64,000 nucleotides of DNA from Patulibacter brassicae (GCF_033949425.1 NZ_JAXAVX010000001.1:248001-312000); one strand, 5' to 3'; shown: positions 14,787 through 24,335, numbered from the stretch's first letter. Program-made: numbers and translations. The notes: generated by a model from the letters alone, not told the origin.

Positions 14787-15413
14787 GTGGATCTCGGCTA
14801 CGCGCGTGTCTCGACGGTGAAGCAGGACCTCGATCGGCAGATCGATGCGCTCGAGCAGGTCGGGATCCCAAGGGACCGGATCTACGTCGACAAGAAGTCC
14901 GGCGCCACCACCGACCGTCCCGGGCTCCGCGACGTCATCGCCTACGCGCGCGAGGGCGACACGATCGTCGTGCACACCCTCGACCGCCTCGGCCGCACCG
15001 TCCGCGACACGCTCAACCTGATCCATGAGCTCGCCGAGCGCAAGATCGGCGTCCGCAACCTCGCCGACCCGATCAAGGTCGACTCGAGCAACCCTGACGA
15101 CCCGATGGCGCAGCTCGCCGTCGTCCTCCTCGCGCTGTTCGGGCAGATGGAGCGCACCTACACGATGGAGCGTGCCGCACACGCCCGCGCGGTCGCCACG
15201 GCGAAGGGCCGCCGGATCGGCCGACCCGTCGTGGTCGACCCCTCCAAGCTCGCGTGGGCCGCTCACCTACGCGATACCGGGAGCACGATCGCGGAGATCG
15301 TCGAGAAGACCGGGATCGCCCGGACCAGCCTCTACCGTCACCTGCCGCCGCGGCCGGAGCAGGCCGCGACCGCCGCGGGGACGCCTCCCGCCGATCGCGG
15401 ACCCGAGAGGTAG
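14787..15413 (+). CDS. serine recombinase (resolvase/invertase family)
   Basis: A 208-residue small serine recombinase. The catalytic serine is in GYARVSTVKQDLDRQ, and the conserved HTLDRLGRTVRD and FGQMERTYTMER segments follow. The C-terminal helix-turn-helix reads GSTIAEIVEKTGIARTSLYRHL. By analogy with TniR or Tn3 resolvases, it would separate cointegrates formed by the transposase genes downstream. GTG start at 14787. It is three bases from the GTG of the transposase gene and cotranscribed with it. Confidence 0.92.
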   Translation: MDLGYARVSTVKQDLDRQIDALEQVGIPRDRIYVDKKSGATTDRPGLRDVIAYAREGDTIVVHTLDRLGRTVRDTLNLIHELAERKIGVRNLADPIKVDSSNPDDPMAQLAVVLLALFGQMERTYTMERAAHARAVATAKGRRIGRPVVVDPSKLAWAAHLRDTGSTIAEIVEKTGIARTSLYRHLPPRPEQAATAAGTPPADRGPER

Positions 15414-15415
15414 CG

Positions 15416-16885
15416 GTGACCGAGGGCGCCGAGCGATCGCTAGCCGCCCTCTCCGAACCGGCGCGGGCGATCGCGATGGCGCGCTTCGCGGTCCTGCGGC
15501 CGACGATCGAGGACGGCGTGCCCCTGGCCCATGCCGCGAGGGAAGCCGGCGTGGCGCTGCGCACTGCGCAGCGCTGGCTGTCGGGCTACCGAACAGCGGG
15601 CCTGTTCGGCCTCGCGCCGCCCACCCGTCGCGACCGCGGAACGCGTCGCTCCCACCCCGGACTGGTCGCGTTCGTCGAAGGGCTCGCGCTGCGACGTCCC
15701 GCGCCGACGATCGCGCACGTCCACCGCCGGACGGCGCAGGTGGCTGCCGAGAACGGGTGGCCGGCCCCGAGCTACGCGACGGTTCGGCAGATCATCCGGG
15801 CCCTCGATCCGGGTCTCACGACCCTCGCGCACCAGGGGCCCGCCGCGTACCGCGACCGGTTCGAGCTGGCGCTGCGCTGGGAGGCCGAGGCACCTAACGC
15901 GATCTGGCAGGCCGACCACACGCAGCTCGATGTGATGCTCCTCGACGTCACCGGGCGCGAGGTACGACCCTGGCTCACGCTGATCCTCGACGACTACAGC
16001 CGTGCGGTCGCCGGCTACGCCGTGTTCCTCGAAGCGCCATCGACGCTGCAGACCGCGCTCGCGCTGCGCCAGGCGATCTGGCGCAAGGCCGACCCGGCGT
16101 GGATGGTCTGCGGCCTCCCGGGCACGCTCTACACCGATCACGGCTCCGACTTCACCAGCCAGCACCTCGAGCAGGTCGCCGCCGACCTCCACGTCCAGCT
16201 CACCTTCTCCACGCCCGGCGTGCCCCAGGGCCGAGGGAAAATCGAGCGACTCTTCGGGTCACTCACGACCGAGCTCCTGCCCACGCTCCCGGGCCACCTC
16301 GCACCAAATCGGCGGGGCTCGCCGCCGAACCCCGCCGGCCTTTCGCTCGGCGAGCTCGACGCCGAGGTCGCCCGGTGGATCGGCACCTACAACGCCCGAC
16401 CTCACCCCGAAACCAAGACCACACCCATGCAACGGTGGGCAGCAGGGGGCTGGCTTCCACGGATGCCCGACTCGCTCGAGGACCTCGACCTCCTGCTCCT
16501 GACCGTCCCAAAGACCCGCACCGTGCATCGCGACGGCATCCGCTTCCAAGGCGTCCGCTACGTCGACCTCACCCTCGCCGCGTACGTCGGCGAGCCCGTC
16601 ACTCTCCGCTACGACCCCCGCGACCTCGCCGAGATCCGCGTCTTCCACGAAGACCGCTTCCTCTGCCGCGCCGTCAGCCCCGAGCTCGCAGGCACCACGA
16701 TCACCCTCCGCGACCTCCAGGCCGCCCGGACCGCAAGACGACGAGAGCTCCGCCGCACGCTCCGCGGCCGCGTCAGCCTCGCCGACCAACTCGACCTCCC
16801 ACCGGTCATCCCTCGACCGCCGGAGCCGCCCGCCCCCAAGCCGGCGGCCCGAACGTCCGTCATCCGCCGCTACCGAGAGGAGTGA
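15416..16885 (+). CDS. DDE transposase, TniA/TnsB-like (Mu-type C-terminal domain)
   Basis: A 489-residue integrase-fold transposase. An N-terminal helix-turn-helix region (GVPLAHAAREAGVALRTAQRW) precedes the catalytic core with Asp167 (WQADHTQLD), Asp241 (YTDHGSDF) and Glu277 (GRGKIERLF). A Mu-type beta-barrel C-terminal domain follows, ending in a Pro-rich tail (about residues 462-480). TnsB/TniA proteins cut and join transposon ends together with an AAA partner, which is the next gene. GTG start at 15416 was chosen because it follows the resolvase stop directly. Confidence 0.9.
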   Translation: MTEGAERSLAALSEPARAIAMARFAVLRPTIEDGVPLAHAAREAGVALRTAQRWLSGYRTAGLFGLAPPTRRDRGTRRSHPGLVAFVEGLALRRPAPTIAHVHRRTAQVAAENGWPAPSYATVRQIIRALDPGLTTLAHQGPAAYRDRFELALRWEAEAPNAIWQADHTQLDVMLLDVTGREVRPWLTLILDDYSRAVAGYAVFLEAPSTLQTALALRQAIWRKADPAWMVCGLPGTLYTDHGSDFTSQHLEQVAADLHVQLTFSTPGVPQGRGKIERLFGSLTTELLPTLPGHLAPNRRGSPPNPAGLSLGELDAEVARWIGTYNARPHPETKTTPMQRWAAGGWLPRMPDSLEDLDLLLLTVPKTRTVHRDGIRFQGVRYVDLTLAAYVGEPVTLRYDPRDLAEIRVFHEDRFLCRAVSPELAGTTITLRDLQAARTARRRELRRTLRGRVSLADQLDLPPVIPRPPEPPAPKPAARTSVIRRYREE

Positions 16886-16888
16886 CCC

Positions 16889-17731
16889 ATGCGCGACGGC
16901 CCCACGGCGCGGACGGGCGACCCGCCCGACTTCCTGATCACGAAAGAGCACCGCCGCTTCGTCGAGTTCGCCGAAGCCTGCAAGCGCGAGGGGTACATCG
17001 GCCTCTGCCACGGCGTCCCAGGCGTCGGAAAGACCATGTCGGCCCGCCGGTTCTGCAACTGGGACGAGACCTCACGATGGATCCAACGACCCTCCTGGCC
17101 AGCTCCCGACGAACCGGCCGAGCCGCCCGCTGATCTCGGCGTCACAAACGTCGTCTTCTGGACCCCCAGCGTCACCGTCAGCCCGCGCCACCTGGACCAG
17201 CAGATCATGGATCTCTGCCACCGCTACCACCTCGCCGCCGACGAGAAGCTCCAACCCGAACCCAGCGAGGACAGGTGGTTCACGCCGCTGCGGTGGTACG
17301 TCGAGCTCGTCATCGTCGACGAAGCCGACCGCCTACGCACCAACGCACTGGAGATGCTCCGCGACATCTTCGACCGCCACGGCGTCGGACTGATCCTGAT
17401 CGGCATGCCCGGCCTCGAGAAAAAGCTCGCGCGCTACCCACAGCTCTACAGCCGCATCGGCTTCGCGCACCGCTACAACGCCCTCTCCCCGGACGAGCTC
17501 CGTTTCGTGCTCCAACATCACTGGGAACGACTCGGGCTTGCACTCTCTGCCGACGACTTCACCGACGCCGAAGCCGTCGCCGCCGTCGCACGCATCACCG
17601 GCGGCAACTTCCGCCTCATCCACCGCCTCTTCGCACAGATCCGCCGACTCCTCGAGATCAACCAGCTGACCACCGTCACCGCGGAGGTCGTCGAAGCCGC
17701 CCGAGAGACGCTCGTCATCGGCACGAACTAG
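16889..17731 (+). CDS. AAA ATPase, TniB/TnsC-like transposition protein
   Basis: A 280-residue AAA ATPase. The Walker A motif is GVPGVGKT (residues 42-49) and the Walker B is LVIVDEADR (about 140-147). Later segments IGMPGLEKKLARYPQLYSRIGF and GNFRLIHRLFAQI are typical of TniB/TnsC and MuB-like proteins that choose target DNA and activate the transposase. It starts three bases after the transposase stop with a GAGAGGAG ribosome site. No tniQ/tnsD-type target selector follows. Confidence 0.9.
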   Translation: MRDGPTARTGDPPDFLITKEHRRFVEFAEACKREGYIGLCHGVPGVGKTMSARRFCNWDETSRWIQRPSWPAPDEPAEPPADLGVTNVVFWTPSVTVSPRHLDQQIMDLCHRYHLAADEKLQPEPSEDRWFTPLRWYVELVIVDEADRLRTNALEMLRDIFDRHGVGLILIGMPGLEKKLARYPQLYSRIGFAHRYNALSPDELRFVLQHHWERLGLALSADDFTDAEAVAAVARITGGNFRLIHRLFAQIRRLLEINQLTTVTAEVVEAARETLVIGTN

Positions 17732-17805
17732 CCGCGCCAACGTCAGAGCAAGACCCCGCCACATAGCGATCAACTTCACAGTCCGGGCGTGCTTCACTGG
17801 CGGGC

Positions 17806-18048
17806 ATGTGCATCCAGTGCGCCGCCGGCGCCATGACCGCGGTGGCCGGCGCGACGGGCTCGCGGATCTGGCTGCAGGCCCGGTTCCCGGCGCTCGCCGA
17901 TCGCCGCGTCGGGCTCGTGCTGCGACGCGGGATCCTCGTCGCCGGGGTGCTCGCGGCCGGGCTCGTCGGTCCCGCGGCGCACGGATCGGACCCGCCCCCG
18001 AAGGCCGCGGCGCCGAGCGCCACGCTGGCGTCCGCGACCGCGCGCTGA
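17806..18048 (+). CDS. small hypothetical protein with one membrane segment
   Basis: An 80-residue protein starting MCIQCAAGAMTAVAGATG with a CxxxC-like pair, then a short basic stretch and one hydrophobic helix (RGILVAGVLAAGLVGPAA). It has no recognised domain. It lies just beyond the transposition genes and appears to be the first backbone gene; a strong bidirectional hairpin follows. A coding call is plausible but unproven. Confidence 0.45.
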   Translation: MCIQCAAGAMTAVAGATGSRIWLQARFPALADRRVGLVLRRGILVAGVLAAGLVGPAAHGSDPPPKAAAPSATLASATAR

Positions 18049-18064
18049 GCCCCGCGGCGAACGC

Positions 18065-18090
18065 GCGAGCCCGCCGGGCGGCGGGCTCGC
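18065..18090. terminator. bidirectional terminator hairpin
   Basis: GCGAGCCCGCC and GGCGGGCTCGC pair perfectly (11 bp) around GGGC, between the plus-strand small gene ending at 18048 and the minus-strand acyl-CoA dehydrogenase ending at 18127. Confidence 0.65.
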
Positions 18091-18126
18091 GGGGTGCGCC
18101 GAGGCGCCCGGGTGCCGGCGGGGGCG

Positions 18127-19338
18127 CTACTTCAGCTCGGCGGAGCTCTTGCCGAGCAGGTTGCGCGCGATGATCAGCAGCTGGATCTGCTGCGTGCCCT
18201 CGAAGATGTCGAGGATCTTCGCGTCGCGCGACCACTTCTCCAGGAGCTCGTCCTCCGAGAAGCCGAGGCCGCCGGCGAGCTCGACGCACTTCAGGGTGAT
18301 CTCCGTCGCGCAGCGACCGGCCTTCGCCTTCGCCATCGACGCGTTGACCGAGTTCGGCTTGCGGTTGTCGGCCATCCATGCCGCCTCGAGCGTCAGCAGG
18401 CGGAAGGCGTCGAAGTCCGCCTCCATCCGCAGGAGCTCCGCCGCGGCACCGATCTGCAGGTGGGCGGGCTTGTCGTAGTCGACCTCGACGCCGGCCTCGG
18501 CGAAGAGCTCCTTCGTGCGCTCCAGCGACGCCTTCGCGACGCCGACGGCCATCGCGGCGACCATCGGGCGGGTGTTGTCGAACGTCTGCATGACGCCCGC
18601 GAAGCCCTTCTTCACCTCGACCTCGGGCGTCCCGAGGAGGTTCTCCTTCGGGATCCGCACGTCGGTCAGCGCGAACTGGGCGGTATCCGAGCCGCGGATG
18701 CCGAGCTTGTGCTCCAGCCGGACGAGCTCGAAGCCCGGCGTGTCGCGCGGGACGATGAACGACTTGATCGCCGCGCGGCCCTTGCTCGGATCGACCGACG
18801 CCCAGACGACGACGACGTCGGCGCGCTCGCCGGAGGTGACGAAGATCTTCGTCCCGTTGAGGACGTACTCGCCGGTCTCCTCGTCGAGGATCGCGGTCGC
18901 CTTGACGGCGGCGGAGTCCGAGCCGAAGTGCGGCTCGGTGATCGCCATCGCGGCCCACTTGTCGCCGAAGCGCGCCATCTGCTCGTCGTCGGCGACGGCG
19001 GCGATCGCCGCGTTGCCGAGGCCCTGCCCCGGCATCGTCAGGACGAACGAGACGTCGCCCCAGCAGGCCTCGGCGACGGAGAGCACCGTCGAGAGGTTGC
19101 CGCCGTTGACGTTGCCCTCGGCCGCCTTGTTGCTGCGGCCGCCGGACGCGCTGACGCCGCCGGAGGGGTCGCCCTCGTTCATGCCCTCGAGCAGGGCCCG
19201 GAGCGTGTCGAGCTCCTTCGGGTACTCGTGCTCGGCGCGGTCGTACTTGCGCGAGATCGGGCGGAACATCTGCTCCGAGACCTGGCGGGTCATGTCGACC
19301 AGGCCCTGGAACTTCTTGGGGTTCTCGAGATTGATCAT
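18127..19338 (-). CDS. acyl-CoA dehydrogenase
   Basis: A 403-residue flavoprotein of the acyl-CoA dehydrogenase family. The MAITEPHFGSDSAAVKATAI segment binds FAD and substrate. The C-terminal IFEGTQQIQLLIIARNLLGK holds the usual catalytic Glu. It should introduce the alpha-beta double bond in acyl-CoA thioesters in the cytoplasm. It lies 11 bases after a second acyl-CoA dehydrogenase gene, and the two probably act as a pair as in actinobacterial FadE couples. Substrate chain type is not evident. Confidence 0.9.
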   Translation of the reverse strand: MINLENPKKFQGLVDMTRQVSEQMFRPISRKYDRAEHEYPKELDTLRALLEGMNEGDPSGGVSASGGRSNKAAEGNVNGGNLSTVLSVAEACWGDVSFVLTMPGQGLGNAAIAAVADDEQMARFGDKWAAMAITEPHFGSDSAAVKATAILDEETGEYVLNGTKIFVTSGERADVVVVWASVDPSKGRAAIKSFIVPRDTPGFELVRLEHKLGIRGSDTAQFALTDVRIPKENLLGTPEVEVKKGFAGVMQTFDNTRPMVAAMAVGVAKASLERTKELFAEAGVEVDYDKPAHLQIGAAAELLRMEADFDAFRLLTLEAAWMADNRKPNSVNASMAKAKAGRCATEITLKCVELAGGLGFSEDELLEKWSRDAKILDIFEGTQQIQLLIIARNLLGKSSAELK

Positions 19339-19349
19339 CGATCAGGTCC

Positions 19350-20687
19350 TCAGACGAGCAGGGTGCCCTCGACGACGCCGGCGGCCCGCAGATCGCGGTA
19401 CCAGCGCTCGACCGGGTGGTCCTTGACGTAGCCGTGGCCGCCCAGGAGCTGCACGCCCTGGGAGCCGATCTGCATGCCCTTGTCGGCGACGAGGCGCCGG
19501 GCGAGCGCGGCCTCGCGAGCGAAGCTCTGCGCGGCGTCCGCGCGACTCGCGGCGCGGTAGGCGAGGAGGCGGATGGACTCCGCCTCGATCGCGATGTCCG
19601 AGACGGTGAACGCGACCGCCTGGCGGTGGCTGATCGGCTCGCCGAACGCCTCGCGCTCGTTGACGTACGGGATCACGTAATCCAGGACGGCCTTCGACGT
19701 GCCGGCGGCGAGCGCCGACCAGGCGATCCGGCCCAGCGCGATCGCCTCGCGGTAGACCTCGGGCGCGCCGCCGCCGAGGAGGGCGCCGGCCGGGACCTGC
19801 ACGCCGTCGAGGTGGAGCTTCACCGTCGAGGCGGCGCGCAGGCCCATCGCCGGGTCCGGCGAGGTCGTGATGCCGTCGACCTTGGACTCGACGAGGAACA
19901 GGGCCGGGCCCGCCGCCCCGTCCTCGCCCTCCACCTGCGCGGCGACGACGAACAGCTCGGCGTCCTTGCCACGCGGGACGAGCGACTTCACGCCGTCCAG
20001 GACGTAGCCGTCGCCGCTGCGCCGAGCGCGCGTGCGCAGCGCGAACGGATCGAACAGCGCGGTCGGCTCCTGGACGCACAGCGCGGCGGCCGGGACGTCC
20101 TCGCCGACGAACGCCGGGAGGTACGTCGCCTGCTGCTCGGCGTCGCCCCACAGGCCGAGCGCCGTGGAGACGGCGGCCGGCGCGAGCGCCGCGACGGCGA
20201 TCGACAGGTCCCCGTGGGCGAGCGCCTCGGCGATGAGCGTCGACGTCACCGCGGAGCGCTCCTCGACGAGCCCGCCGAGCTCCTCCGGCACGCCGAGCGT
20301 CGCGAGGCCGAGCTCCGCCGCGGAGTCGAGCAGCTCCTGCGGCGTCGCGTCGTCGTGGTCGGCCTGCTCGGCGGCCGGCCGGATCGCGCCGGCGGCGAAC
20401 TCGCGCGCCGCGTCCTGCAGCATCTGCTGATCGTCGGTCGGCGTGAGGTCGAAGAGGCCCCGCTGACGCGACGCCGTCTCGGGCTTCAGCCGCCCGGGAC
20501 TCGAGCGCTTCTGCGTCGCGGCGAACGTCCGCCCGACCTTGCCGGCCGTCCGGAACCCGGTCGCCGAGGCGCGCTTCAGCGCCCGGTTGGCGGGGTCCCG
20601 CAGGCCGAGGCGGTCGACGACGTCGAGTCCGGCGAGCCGCGTGAGCGCGCGGATGCCGTAGGCCATTCCTCGTTCAGTGACGGTCAT
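19350..20687 (-). CDS. acyl-CoA dehydrogenase, N-terminally extended
   Basis: A 445-residue acyl-CoA dehydrogenase. The dehydrogenase domain begins near residue 80 (LTPTDDQQMLQDAAREFAAG) after a basic extension. The end reads GYVKDHPVERWYRDLRAAGV then VEGTLLV, with the catalytic Glu in VEGT. The extension and the missing part of the usual tail after EGT suggest it works as partner of the neighbouring dehydrogenase (11-base gap). First gene of the pair; upstream is the 37-bp repeat region. Confidence 0.88.
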   Translation of the reverse strand: MTVTERGMAYGIRALTRLAGLDVVDRLGLRDPANRALKRASATGFRTAGKVGRTFAATQKRSSPGRLKPETASRQRGLFDLTPTDDQQMLQDAAREFAAGAIRPAAEQADHDDATPQELLDSAAELGLATLGVPEELGGLVEERSAVTSTLIAEALAHGDLSIAVAALAPAAVSTALGLWGDAEQQATYLPAFVGEDVPAAALCVQEPTALFDPFALRTRARRSGDGYVLDGVKSLVPRGKDAELFVVAAQVEGEDGAAGPALFLVESKVDGITTSPDPAMGLRAASTVKLHLDGVQVPAGALLGGGAPEVYREAIALGRIAWSALAAGTSKAVLDYVIPYVNEREAFGEPISHRQAVAFTVSDIAIEAESIRLLAYRAASRADAAQSFAREAALARRLVADKGMQIGSQGVQLLGGHGYVKDHPVERWYRDLRAAGVVEGTLLV

Positions 20688-20872
20688 ATCGAGAGCGCAC
20701 CCGGAGGCGCTTCGTGGAGGGCGCCGGTGGCCCCGCCCGCCGCGACCGAGCGCGACCCAGCAGCACCGCCGACCGAATTCCTACCCAGAGTAGCACCGGT
20801 CGGCGACGCAGTGCACGACTGTTCCCTCAAACCTCTGGCGCAGCACTCCCGGGTGGCCCGCGCCGCCCCGTC

Positions 20873-21182
20873 CCGAACGACTCGAGTCGCCGAGGACCGA
20901 AATCCCGACCCGAACGACTCGAGACACCCAGGACCGAAATCCCGTCCCGAACGACTCGAGTCACCCAGGACCGGAATCCCGTCCCGAACGACTCGAGTCA
21001 CCCAGGACCGGGATCCCGTCCCAGACGACTCGAGTCACCCAGGACCGGAACCCCGTCCCGAACGACTCGAGTCACCCAGGACCGGAATCCCGTCCCGAAC
21101 GACTCGAGTCACCCAGGACCGGGATCCCGTCCCAGACGACTCGAGTTACCCAGGACCGGAACGCCGTTCCGGGCGACTCGAG
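20873..21182. repeat. 37-bp tandem repeat array, 8 full units plus a partial ninth
   Basis: Units start at 20873, 20910, 20947, 20984, 21021, 21058, 21095 and 21132, with a partial unit from 21169. Each unit holds the palindrome GACTCGAGTC (variants in the outer units) and a second near-palindromic part around GGATCCCG. Units 3-5 and 6-8 repeat the same order of variants, giving a 111-bp higher-order repeat. There are no spacers, so it is not CRISPR. The array overlaps the 3' end of the MFS gene (stop at 21109). Bases 20688-20872, upstream of the dehydrogenase start, hold nothing else I can assign. Confidence 0.95.
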
Positions 21183-22725
21183 CGGCATCCCCCCTCCCGA
21201 CCGCGGAGGGCCCCCCGCGCGTACCGGTCAGTCGGCGGCCGGCCCCGCGGGCGCCGTCCGCCGGCGCCGGTGCGGCGGCGAGCACGGGGCCGCCGGCCGC
21301 CGGCCGCGCGCGCAGCAGCAACGCGACGACGAGCCAGCCCGCGATGGCGAATCCCGTCGCCACGACGAACGCGCGCGAGTAGCCGGCCGTCAGCGCCTCG
21401 GCGACCGCGTCCGGCACCGCGCCGCCGCCGCGCGGCTCACCTGCTCCCGCCGGCAGGAGGTCCCCGGTGCGGGTCGCCGCGATCGTCGTGAGGATCGCGA
21501 GGCCCAGCGCGCCGCCGACCTGCCGGGAGACGTTGAAGATGCCCGACACCAGCCCGGCCTCGTCGGGCCGCGAGCCGGCGACCGCCAGAGCCGTGAGCGG
21601 CACGAAGCAGAGCCCGACGCCGACGGCGGTGACGATCGAGGCCGGCAGGACGTCGGCGACGAACGAGCCGTCGGCCGAGATCCGGGAGAAGAGCAGGAAG
21701 CCGAGCGCCGCGAGGCCGAAGCCCACGAGCAGCGTGCGCCGGGGACCGATCGCGGCGACGACGCGGCCGGCGTTGAACGAGCCGAGGCCCATGAGGACCG
21801 TGAGCGGCAGGAAGGCGACGCCGGCCTCCAGCGGCGAGTAGCCGAGCACCTGCTGGAGGTAGAGCGTCACGAAGAACCACATCGCGAAGAGGCCCGCGCT
21901 CAGGAGGACCATCGCCCCGCTCGGGACCGCGAGCGCCGGCGAGCGCAGCACCCGCAGCGGCATGAGCGGCCGCCGCGCGATGCGCCCCTCGACGACGAGG
22001 AACGCCGCGAGCAGGACGACGCCGCCCAGGAGCGGACCGAGGCTCTGCCCCGAGCCCCACCCGACGACCTCGGTGCGGACGATCCCGAAGACGACCGCCA
22101 CGAGGCCGAGCGTCGCCGTCGTCGCACCGGCGACGTCGAACGAGCGCTCCGCGGCCGGGTCGACCTGGTCCGCCGGCAGGCGGCGCAGCGCCTGGGCGAT
22201 GAGGACCGCGCCGATCGGCACGTTGACGAAGAGGATCCAGCGCCAGTCCAGCGCGTCGGTGAGGACCCCGCCGACGATCGCGCCGGCCGAGCCGCCGAGG
22301 CCGGCGACGGCGCCCCAGGCGCCCATCGCGCGGGTCCGCTCGGGGCCCTCGGCGAACGCCGTCGTGAGGATCGAGAGCGTCGTCGGGGCGACGATCGCCC
22401 CGCCGAGCCCCTGCACGGCGCGCGCGGCGATGAGCATCTCGGGGCTCTGCGCGAGTCCGCCGACGAGCGAGGCGCCGGTGAAGAGCGTCAGGCCGGCGAC
22501 GAAGACGCGACGCCGGCCGAGGAGGTCGGCCGCGCGGCCGCCGAGCAGGAGGAAGCCGCCGAACGCGATCGCGTACGCGTTGACGATCCACTGGAGCCCC
22601 GCCTCGGACATGTCGAGCTCGACGCGGATCGCCTCGAGCGCGACGTTCACGATCGAGACGTCGAGGATGACCATGAACTGGGCACCGCAGACGAGGAACA
22701 GCACCGCGCGAGCGCGAGGGGTCAT
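21109..22725 (-). CDS. DHA2-family multidrug MFS exporter
   Basis: A 538-residue, 14-helix drug:proton antiporter of the EmrB/QacA type. The start CGAQFMVILDVSIVNVALEA holds the family D1 motif, then LLGGRAADLLGRRRVF (motif A) and the motif C region GGSAGAIVGGVLTDALDWRWI. After the last helix (about residue 470) the tail is low-complexity. Its final 20 or so residues are encoded by the first 37-bp repeats met by the gene, so the natural C-terminus may have been altered by the array. Confidence 0.9.
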   Translation of the reverse strand: MTPRARAVLFLVCGAQFMVILDVSIVNVALEAIRVELDMSEAGLQWIVNAYAIAFGGFLLLGGRAADLLGRRRVFVAGLTLFTGASLVGGLAQSPEMLIAARAVQGLGGAIVAPTTLSILTTAFAEGPERTRAMGAWGAVAGLGGSAGAIVGGVLTDALDWRWILFVNVPIGAVLIAQALRRLPADQVDPAAERSFDVAGATTATLGLVAVVFGIVRTEVVGWGSGQSLGPLLGGVVLLAAFLVVEGRIARRPLMPLRVLRSPALAVPSGAMVLLSAGLFAMWFFVTLYLQQVLGYSPLEAGVAFLPLTVLMGLGSFNAGRVVAAIGPRRTLLVGFGLAALGFLLFSRISADGSFVADVLPASIVTAVGVGLCFVPLTALAVAGSRPDEAGLVSGIFNVSRQVGGALGLAILTTIAATRTGDLLPAGAGEPRGGGAVPDAVAEALTAGYSRAFVVATGFAIAGWLVVALLLRARPAAGGPVLAAAPAPADGARGAGRRLTGTRGGPSAVGRGDAARVARNGVPVLGNSSRLGRDPGPG

Positions 22726-22747
22726 CCGAGCTCCTGGGACGTGAGAC

Positions 22748-22768
22748 GCCCGGCCGGGACGGCCGGGC
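22748..22768. terminator. hairpin after the superoxide dismutase gene
   Basis: GCCCGGCC and GGCCGGGC pair perfectly around GGGAC, about 70 bases beyond the sod stop on the minus strand. Further GC-rich repeats fill 22770-22835. Confidence 0.45.
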
Positions 22769-22840
22769 GGGACGGCGGACCGGGAGGACGTCCGCCTGGT
22801 GGGCGGCCCGCCGGGACGGCGGACCGCTCACGCGGAGGCG

Positions 22841-23440
<600 letters not shown>

Positions 23441-23522
23441 GAGGGGACTCCTCGGGATCGATCTGGAGTGGGCCGCCGGAGCGGCGCGTCGGGGAGGTCG
23501 GGGGCCGCGGGGAACGACCACC

Positions 23523-23533
23523 TTCCACTGGAA
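23523..23533. promoter_or_regulatory. candidate operator between sod and the SufR-like gene
   Basis: TTCCACTGGAA is a perfect 5-1-5 palindrome directly beside the -10 of the sod promoter, well placed for a regulator to block transcription. Confidence 0.4.
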
Positions 23534-23563
23534 AAGGTAGTCCAAGCTGTCTATATTTGTCAA
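23534..23563 (-). promoter_or_regulatory. sod promoter
   Basis: On the minus strand, TTGACA (23563-23558) is followed after 18 bases by TACCTT (23539-23534), about 94 bases before the sod ATG. The -35 lies at the very start of the divergent regulator gene, so the two genes share control DNA. Confidence 0.55.
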
Positions 23564-23566
23564 ACG

Positions 23567-24328
23567 GTGTCGGATCCCCGATCCACCCCCGCGCCGGCCC
23601 CCGTGGCCGGCGCCCGCCCGCGCACCGCGCGCTCGGCGCTCGACGAGCTCTCGCCGACGCGGCGGGCGCTGCTCGTGGCCCTGCGCAAGGACGGCGAGTC
23701 GGGCGCCGAGGCCCTCGCCCAGGCGCTCGACGTCACGCCGAGCGCGATCCGCCAGCAGCTGCGCGCGCTCGTCGCCGCTGGCCTCGTCGAGCACCGCGAC
23801 GAGCGCCCCGGGCCCGGGCGTCCGCGCCGGCGCTACCGGCTGGCGCCGGCCGCCGACGCGCTCTTCCCGAAGACCTACGGCGAGCTGACCGTCGAGCTGC
23901 TCGACTACGTCCGCGCCGAGGACCCGGAGATCGTCGGCCGGATCTTCGAGCGGCGCCGCCAGGGGCGGGTCGCGCGGGCGGGTGCTCGTCTCGACGGCCT
24001 GGACTTCGACGCCCGCGTGGCGGAGCTGGCGCGGATCCTCGACGAGGACGGGTACCTCGCCGACTTCCAGCGGCAGGAGGACGGCACCTACCTCATCCGC
24101 GAGCACAACTGCGCGATCCTCGCCGTCGCCGGCGACCACGGCCACGCGTGCGCGAGCGAGATCAGCTTCCTGCGCGAGGCGCTGCCGGACGCGGAGATCC
24201 GGCGGAGCGCGCACATCCTCAGCGGGGCGCACGCCTGCGTCTACGAGCTGCGACGCGTCGAGGGGCGCGCGCGGCAGCGGCCGTCCGAGGACGTCGGCCC
24301 GACCGCGCTGCCGCCGCGACGCGCCTGA
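23567..24328 (+). CDS. SufR-like iron-sulfur transcriptional regulator
   Basis: A 253-residue regulator. The N-terminal winged helix reads GAEALAQALDVTPSAIRQQL, with a wing at GPGRPRRRYRL. The C-terminal part has Cys182, Cys195 and Cys224 (CX12C then 28 residues to the last). This matches the SufR pattern CX12CX13CX14C, but the third cysteine position is Ala209. Three cysteines could still hold a cluster. SufR proteins repress Fe-S assembly or oxidative genes. Here it is divergent from sod, which suggests superoxide control. GTG start at 23567. Confidence 0.8.
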   Translation: MSDPRSTPAPAPVAGARPRTARSALDELSPTRRALLVALRKDGESGAEALAQALDVTPSAIRQQLRALVAAGLVEHRDERPGPGRPRRRYRLAPAADALFPKTYGELTVELLDYVRAEDPEIVGRIFERRRQGRVARAGARLDGLDFDARVAELARILDEDGYLADFQRQEDGTYLIREHNCAILAVAGDHGHACASEISFLREALPDAEIRRSAHILSGAHACVYELRRVEGRARQRPSEDVGPTALPPRRA

Positions 24329-24335
24329 CGGTGGC

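Noticed and set aside
20873..21182. CRISPR array
   Set aside because: The 37-bp units touch each other with no unique spacers and there are no cas genes nearby; it is a tandem repeat.
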